Positions 63,472-64,000 of a stretch of 64,000 nt of DNA are shown here, piece by piece (position 1 is the first letter of the stretch; every line of letters starts with the position of its first letter). This stretch comes from Roseiarcus sp050015575. Its GTDB lineage: Bacteria; Pseudomonadota; Alphaproteobacteria; Rhizobiales; Beijerinckiaceae. The stretch lies in contig JBEKBD010000001.1 of NCBI GenBank assembly GCA_050015575.1, forward strand, positions 1 to 64,000, written 5' to 3'. The notes under the pieces are model-generated. The model had not been told where the DNA came from and searched no databases. It saw only the letters and a program-made list of their open reading frames with translations. The position numbers and the translations under genes were made by a program.

Positions 63472-64000
63472 ATGAAACACGTGGCCGTGCTGATGGGCGG
63501 GTGGTCGGCCGAACGCCCAGTGTCGCTCAATTCCGGGCGCGGCTGCGCCGACGCGCTGGAGAAGCTCGGCTTTCGCGTCACGCGCGTCGACGTCGACCGC
63601 GACGTCGCCGCTACGCTCGCCAGGCTGAAGCCCGACGTCGCCTTCAATGCGCTGCATGGGCGCGGCGGCGAGGACGGGACCATTCAGGGCGTGCTTGAAA
63701 TCCTGCGCATTCCCTACACCCATTCGGGGGTGTTGGCCTCGGCGCTGGCGATGCAGAAGGATCTGGCCAAGATCGTGCTGCAGGCGGCCGGCGTTCCGGT
63801 CGCACACGGCGTGACGGTCGATCGGCGCGAAGCGGCGCGCCGGCACGTGCTGGAGCCGCCCTACGTGCTCAAGCCGGTCAACGAGGGTTCGTCCTTCGGC
63901 GTCGTGATCGTCAAGAAGGACCGCGCCCACCCGCCGCAGGAAGTCGGCCGGGAGGACTGGCCCTATGGCGACCGCCTGCTCGCCGAACGCTTCGTCGACG
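63472..64000 (+). CDS. ddl: D-alanine--D-alanine ligase (3' end outside window)
   Basis: ATP-grasp ligase making D-Ala-D-Ala. The 176 visible residues include VAVLMGGWSAERPVSLNSG, NALHGRGGEDGTIQGVLEIL, YTHSGVLASALAMQKDLAK and VLKPVNEGSSFGV. TAGGAGAGG precedes the ATG. Cut by the right edge. In many relatives it follows murB directly; here the cys operon and a 490-bp spacer separate them. Confidence 0.95.
   Translation, partial: MKHVAVLMGGWSAERPVSLNSGRGCADALEKLGFRVTRVDVDRDVAATLARLKPDVAFNALHGRGGEDGTIQGVLEILRIPYTHSGVLASALAMQKDLAKIVLQAAGVPVAHGVTVDRREAARRHVLEPPYVLKPVNEGSSFGVVIVKKDRAHPPQEVGREDWPYGDRLLAERFVD

Overview
This is a GC-rich chromosomal window from an alphaproteobacterium, most probably in the order Hyphomicrobiales (Rhizobiales). 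The evidence is a VtlR/LsrB-type LysR regulator divergent from a DUF1127 gene, a rhizobial-type PmtA phospholipid N-methyltransferase, DUF2093 and DUF2849 proteins, the sulfite-reduction cluster with DUF934, and the gene order LppC-like / rsmI-yraN-gshB. I cannot name a genus; placement near Methylocystaceae or Beijerinckiaceae is only a guess. Most of the window is densely packed housekeeping sequence. There are no rRNA genes, CRISPR arrays or intact insertion sequences.

Layout. 0-7.9 kb: ftsY (cut by the left edge), an RluA-type pseudouridine synthase, the LysR/DUF1127 pair, a TauE/SafE exporter, GtrA and CHAD proteins, an LprI-like protein, cmk and an MFS symporter. 8.0-8.4 kb: a gene-free gap with a near-perfect 59-bp foldback. 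8.4-20.5 kb: a Tlde1/DUF2778 protein, uvrB, a HigBA-like toxin-antitoxin (TA) pair, leuD, alr, two related membrane proteins around a DUF2093 gene, a YidB-like protein, glmM, grxD and moaA. 20.6-29.9 kb: a glycosyltransferase, an L,D-transpeptidase, tRNA-Val, an LppC-like lipoprotein, then rsmI-yraN-gshB-glnD and grpE.

29.9-35.3 kb is the accessory stretch: a second HigBA-like module, the remnant of an alkB-like gene, yebC, a Trp-rich secreted peptide, an AT-richer DUF4258/HTH toxin-antitoxin pair, and a prophage-like immunity region with an S24 repressor and divergent small genes around an operator cluster. 35.3-47.6 kb: dapE, a MarR-controlled efflux operon, truA, redox and detoxification genes, tRNA-Glu, a TetR-controlled EmrAB-like pump with two identical operators, a Bax-inhibitor-1 protein and a Phd/VapC module. 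47.6-64 kb: dapB, pyrF-pmtA, dnaJ and dnaK (with a heat-shock promoter), pgm, murC-glutamine amidotransferase-murB, a convergent sulfate-assimilation operon (DUF2849-cysI-cysH-DUF934) and the start of ddl.

Functionally the window is rich in cell-wall supply: glmM (amino sugar), alr and ddl (D-Ala-D-Ala), dapB and dapE (diaminopimelate), murC and murB, an LppC-like lipoprotein and two different L,D-transpeptidase-type folds. The most interesting unexplained items are the amidotransferase translationally coupled between murC and murB, the foldback at 8.1 kb, the immunity region near 34.6 kb and the four TA modules within 36 kb.
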